Source: Chlorophyllum brunneum (taxonomy: Eukaryota > Basidiomycota > Agaricomycetes > Agaricales > Agaricaceae). From it: a DNA stretch of 64,000 nt. The notes below the pieces were generated by a model. It worked only from the letters and a program-made list of their open reading frames with translations. It was not told the origin of the DNA and ran no database searches. The position numbers and the translations under genes were made by a program. The stretch lies in contig OY756151.1 of the NCBI GenBank assembly GCA_963576785.1, forward strand, positions 496,001 to 560,000, given 5' to 3'. Below are positions 59,352 through 64,000 of this stretch, one piece after another. The first letter of the stretch is position 1, and each line of letters begins with the position of its first letter.

Positions 59352-59639
59352 ACACGTATCTTGCATGTTCTGTCAGTAAGAATGTAAAGGTGATGTGATC
59401 AAGGAACCTTACAAACGAGGGACCTATCATCCTTCTTTTTCTTTCACAAACTCGAGACAGTGGGTAGCGTTTGTTTCGGCACAGCATGTATTGGAATCTG
59501 TCTAGAGCTTGCAGGAGTGTGCATTTTGGGCAATACATCAAGGTCATAAGTGATTTATGTCCAGTAGGGCTTCACAAGGTACCCAGGGCTGTGAGCACGA
59601 TCATGTTCGGTGGTCACAAAGAGACCCTATGTTGACTAT

Positions 59640-61060
59640 TGTGGAAATGGTGGTGTGCTACCAGTGTACCTTACTTGTCTGTGTTCGAACTTAGACTCAC
59701 ATGACTCGAAGTTGTTATATAAGTAATGCCTTATGTAAGCATCCAATCACTGAATACCCACACTTTTGAATCTTGGCCACTACAGATTTGCATGAGTATT
59801 GCCACTTACTGTATGTAAATATTAGTTAAACATTAAGCCTACTTCTTATTTGTGTAAGGTATAAAAAATACACAAATACTAGTGTCAGTCTTGACAGGAA
59901 ATCAGTGCTACACATGCAAGTCCACTCCCTATGACACATCCAATGCCCCCTTGTTACCCTAGGAGACACAGAAACATCCTCCATGCTCAGAGTATCTACT
60001 TAGCAATGACTGTAGTACTATGACTTAACTACTTTTCCTCTATTTCCCCTATACACTGGTCCTTCAGTGTATTTTATACCAAAACTAGTTACTTAACCAC
60101 CTCAACCATCAACCAGTTCCCTGCTGATACTGAGGTATACTCTGTTTATTAACTAGGGTAAAGAATGTTGATTTCACAAATGTGTAAACATCACTTACCT
60201 CTCACTATATCTGGATTTACATAGTTTCTGGAAACTATGTAAATTCAGACATAGGAATTCTGGAGTCCAATAACCAAATGTGGAACCTCATAACCAGTCT
60301 TTCTGTTGAAAATATCATATTTTCCTAGGACTACCAGAATCATATAGGAATGGATTTTCTAAGTTACTGATGAGAATATTTTTGCTGCCATGGGATAAAA
60401 TATTAATTCACTAAGAACTAGCATCAATGAAAAAGACTAGTTGGAGATATTAACTACAGGCTAAATGGATTATCAACAGAGATTTTCCAGAAGTAATTCA
60501 GATAGTATATAAAGTATACTGTAATTAGACTATTTTACAGTAGAGAGATATCATTCTAGGTTAAATGCTAAATAGTAGGCCAGGAAATTCAAGGATATGT
60601 GAACAGTATAGCTAATGCAAAATCATTACTTCTGGTACAAACATATATTAGAATGCATTATTAAGTAGTTTATGAGTGAAGTATTTAGCTCACTCTGCCT
60701 CTTATCTTGGCATCCCAAGACCTTGATTGCAACCTACAGTAGGATCAGATTTCACTGTACAATTTAAGTCAGAGTGGGTTCACTTTTACTTTCAGACTAT
60801 CATCCTATTTCAACTGTCCTAAAAAGATATTGGAAAATTCACTGTTTTCTAAAGCACATGGACACCAATCATATTAAGTGCAGCCAGGAATATTCTGATG
60901 GTAAGGTTGTTGAAGGGACTCGAAAACGGGCAACAATGATGGGATTTGGGAAGTAAATGAGCAGGGTACAGTTAACTAAACTAATTGTATTTATATCTAA
61001 AGAACAATAAAAGAAATTGGGGCTCAGATCGTGGTCACGAGGATATTCCACGGTTGGGTA
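59640..61060. other. AT-rich island
   Basis: About 1.4 kb with base composition clearly more AT-rich than the neighbouring genes. Open frames are very short. It includes the hairpin at 60211-60248. It may be a decayed mobile element or a non-coding AT-rich block. Confidence 0.5.
60211..60248 (+). repeat. 18-bp inverted repeat with a two-base loop
   Basis: Left arm CTGGATTTACATAGTTTC and right arm GAAACTATGTAAATTCAG, with TG between. One mismatch, which would be a G-U pair in RNA. It sits in the AT-rich island. Confidence 0.9.
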
Positions 61061-61314
61061 TTTCAACAAAAGTCAGCATATTTTTTGTAAGGGGCATCAG
61101 GATGGAAACCCACGCCGTAGGGGTGTAAGGAAAGGTTATATTGTTTCTTGAAGATCGATTGATATATTTCTTCTGTGTCCACAAACATGTGAGCAAGGCA
61201 GGAATGTTCACATCTTTCGCTTACAGACGTCACACCCTTCGCCTTATGCTCTGAAGCCAGGATTCATATCGAATTTCCCTGTAGTTTTATACGCGACAGA
61301 TGTCTAGATAATAT

Positions 61315-62943
61315 TTAACCTCTCTTCGCTTTTAGACTATCCCACAGAATCATGAACATAACCATCCCAATGCCGATTAACACAATTTCCACTCCCGTAT
61401 ACACCATCATCCCAACTTTGACACCACTTCCACCCCAAACAGCACCCGAAACACGTCCAGTATACATACTATATTGAATTGCCAACGATAACCGACCATT
61501 CCACTTCGGCGGTAACTGTTTGCTTAATAAACTCACAGGAACGGTACTCGCCATATTAAATCCTAGAGCAACAGCCCACCAACACATAAGTGCGCTGGCG
61601 TAATTGATTTTTCCTGATCGCAACAGTGAAAGAAAGACCAAGAGGGCGGACATTCCGAGACAAGATCCGAGAGCGAGGATTTTACGATCTTCGATTCGAC
61701 GGATGAGGAAGATGTTGAGGATGAGGAAGGGGAAAGCGGTGATACCACCGAGAGCGATGAAGTTACCTGATGCGGTGGGTGACCAGTGGAATTGGGGTGT
61801 TGAGCTACCGAAGACGGGGAGGTTGGCTTCCCAGGCACCGAGGATGAAGAAACAGGTCATGGCGAACCAGCACATGCATGCTAGAGCGCCTAGTTGAGAT
61901 GGAGATATTTGGAGTTTTTGGAGGAGGGAGAGTTTGGGTTGGGTTTGGGCTGGGGTAGAAGATGGGTTGGATGGTGGTGGAGAAACTTTGGATGAGGGAG
62001 AAGGTGCTTTCTCGTTTAATGGGGGATCGGCGGAGGCATTTGGTTGGGTAGCGGGGGTGGTGGCGACGGTGGTAGTAGTTTGGTTTTGTGAGTCGGGATA
62101 TCTAGCGTCTTCTGGAATATCGACAAAGAACATGCGGACGCAGACCCAGAAGCAGCACCATACAGCAGCCATAACCCATGCTGGACTGGTAAAGCCATTG
62201 AATATGGAGTTTTTGAACCCGACTTTGTAGAGTAAACCACCTGCGAAGGGACCAAGACTCATTCCGAGTCCTTGGCCCACGACAAGGAAGCTTGCGAGTG
62301 TGGTCCGGCGACGAACGCCAACGATACGAGCATCTGAACAGTAGCGTTTGCAGTACATCCACATTGTGAATCCGAATCCGTTGACGATTCGGCCAATTAG
62401 GATGAGGTATAACCAATTGGTTCGGTAAGCACAGCCGTAGAGAATATGACCAACGATTGAAGATGCACAGCTGACATTTAGAGGAAGTGTGTAACCACCT
62501 GGGAGCGGTAAGCAATGTGGTCTGTTCGGATGAGCTATGTCCTCACCTTTGTCATATCGCATTAGTGGGATTAACGCGAGGGCAGAGAATACGGTTGGAA
62601 TGCCGATCACGACACCTGAGAAAGTTGAGTCTCCGCCAAGATGGTGAGCGTAGTCGTTGGATGAGGAGACGATGATGAAGAAGGAAACCTACAGGCACCG
62701 TCAGATTTAGATTAATGGGAAGTGCGGAGCACAAACCTGAAGAAGAAGGTTGGAGAGCACTACTATGAGGAGAGATGAGATCTTGGGAAGTTTGAGTTCC
62801 TCAGGATCTATCAATGTATCATCATCAGAAGCTATGTTGGATTTGTCGTCGGACGGGGGTTGAGGTATAGGGATAACCTCGGAGACCAAGTTCGGTGAGG
62901 TGGTTATTTCTGAGCTTGACGGCCCAGATGTTGATGACTGCAT
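61315..62943 (-). CDS. major facilitator superfamily transporter (510 aa)
   Basis: Exons 62943-62737, 62688-62547 and 62498-61315. The N-terminus is polar and acidic (SDDDTLIDPEELKLP). Helices follow: ISSLLIVVLSNLLLQVSFFI, TFSGVVIGIPTVFSALALI, and IGRIVNGFGFTMWMYCKRYC. The segment LVVGQGLGMSLGPFAGG is an MFS motif between helices 4 and 5. A central Pro/Ser/Thr loop of about 60 residues divides the two six-helix halves, as in the DHA/SPX-like group. The C-terminal half ends VYTGVEIVLIGIGMVMFMIL. The substrate is not predictable. It might be a vacuolar or plasma-membrane solute carrier. Confidence 0.85.
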
Positions 62944-63624
62944 GTCTGTCACAAGAACCTTAGATAGTAGCTACCAGGGTTCAGTTGGGCCTGTGGTGAG
63001 GAATGGGACAAGGGTAGGGTTTGATGACTGAGTGGGAGGAATTTCGAGCGATCTAGTCGGGCGAGTATTTATGGTTGAAAGCGGGATATATTTACGCAGC
63101 ATCGTGTGCGGATGGAAGTGTCGGGTCCTGGCTCCTTAACGGCGATGGTGCCGAAATGACACTGTCTTATGACCGTGGGGCCGACAATAAGCAGGCTGTA
63201 GAGCCACGGACGCTGAGAAAAGCTGCCGGCAATCACTGCTGATGCGGGCGGCCGGGGCGGTATTCATCGCTGGCCTGCAAAGTCGAGTAGGTGTGGGATT
63301 GCACGACTGCGGGACGAGCGTCCTACGTAATCATCGGCGCTGATGTCGATCAGCTTCTGGGGCTCAGGAGGGGTATTTCCACCCCAAACAGCGTACTGGG
63401 TCATGATCAGCGTATGTTAATCCTGCCAGGACCAGACGTGTCCAGGGCAGCTCGGTGAACGCACGAGTCACGAGGCGGCCGGGCTGTGCCGAAAAAGGCA
63501 AGCCAGGCTTCGGTGCCGGCCGCGGGAGGTATATAGGGGCAAGTGAGGCGGCAGCTTGCCCTTGCTTTCTTTCCACACCCAGGTCCCCATCGCCCACTGA
63601 ATATATCTGTTGTAGTGAGCTGCC
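62944..63624. other. divergent intergenic region, GC-rich on the right
   Basis: About 680 bases between MFS (-) and the FHA gene (+); presumably both promoters. No gene was seen. Composition turns GC-richer from about 63100. Confidence 0.5.
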
Positions 63625-64000
63625 ATGATAGATGACGATATCCAGTACCTAGGTTCCCGTATCAAGCCCAGAGACTACCCGCAGCGCACGGTCACTGGTA
63701 TGCCCTTATCGCTGTATTTCGCCTTGCATGGCCTGATGCGGGTCCAGGTGCTGCACTGCATATTGAGAAGTCAGACGGCAACGACGCATATGTATTAACT
63801 TTTAGTAGAGACAAGTCTTCCACTGTCCAGATTGGCCGCCGCCCTGGTAGTGAGATCGAGTCTCGGACGCACGATCAGGAGAAAGGCAGGGCCATGTTCC
63901 GCTGTGCCGTGGTGAGCCGCAAGCACGCAAAGATTGCGTTCTCGGACAGTGGAAATGTATGCGCTTTTGCTTCTCTTGGTCCGCGTCTCCAGCCCGCTTA
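63625..64000 (+). CDS. FHA-domain protein, 5' part only
   Basis: Exons 63625-63697 and 63748-63956, then a donor GTATGC leading into an intron cut by the window edge. It begins MIDDDIQYLGSRIKPRDYP. The forkhead-associated fold is recognised by QIGRRPGSEIESRT, the Arg-Gly-rich strand, and the phosphothreonine-binding motif SRKHAKIAF (family S-R-x-H). Such proteins bind phosphothreonine peptides in DNA-damage and cell-cycle signalling; the rest of the protein and so its type are outside the window. Confidence 0.75.

Overview
The window is nuclear DNA from a filamentous basidiomycete, most likely a mushroom-forming Agaricomycete. Genes are packed on both strands and cut by many short GT-AG introns, mostly 45-65 bases. 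The families also fit: a NACHT NTPase, ricin-B-type beta-trefoil lectins, a seven-helix membrane protein of a type common in mushrooms, a trichodiene-synthase-fold protein, a homeodomain factor and an F-box/LRR-like protein. No bacterial operons, rRNA, tRNA or CRISPR were seen. Gene models were spliced by hand. Nearly all complete models have spliced lengths divisible by three, which is an internal check but not transcript proof.

Layout. 1-1.4 kb: a NACHT gene running off the left edge, with an apparent frameshift. 1.7-10.9 kb, minus strand: a large multi-pass membrane protein, a small two-helix membrane protein, the 3'(2'),5'-bisphosphate nucleotidase MET22/HAL2, a type I Ser/Thr-rich membrane protein and an unknown protein. 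11-18 kb: histone-fold DNA polymerase epsilon subunit DPB4 (+), a P-loop GTPase (-), a divergent terpene-synthase-like protein (-) and nucleoporin NUP84/Nup107 (+). 18-22 kb is gene-poor. 22-33 kb, minus strand: a 22-exon phospholipase D, a seven-helix membrane protein and a bromodomain protein of the BRD7/9 type. 35.8-41.4 kb: a homeodomain factor (+) facing a TOPORS-like RING protein (-). 41.5-44.1 kb: two SDR paralogues, tail to tail. 44.6-52.2 kb: two beta-trefoil lectins on either side of a xylulokinase. 53.5-58.4 kb, minus strand: an F-box protein, a secreted protein of unknown function and a small multi-pass membrane protein. 58.5-61.1 kb: short repeats, a probable small pseudogene and an AT-rich island with an 18-bp hairpin. 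61.3-64 kb: an MFS transporter (-) and the start of an FHA-domain gene (+).

The genes do not form one pathway. DPB4, NUP84, the bromodomain, RING and homeodomain genes are nuclear housekeeping or regulatory genes. MET22 acts in sulfate assimilation, xylulokinase in pentose use and PLD in membrane signalling. The lectins, NACHT gene, TRI5-like gene and secreted protein form the accessory part.

The most unusual feature is gene structure. Six of about 126 hand-modelled introns need a GC-AG splice pair to keep the frame. There are many microexons (7, 9, 9, 12, 13, 14 and 15 nt). The inverted SDR pair keeps all eight intron positions, including a 9-nt microexon, while both copies have lost the catalytic tyrosine.
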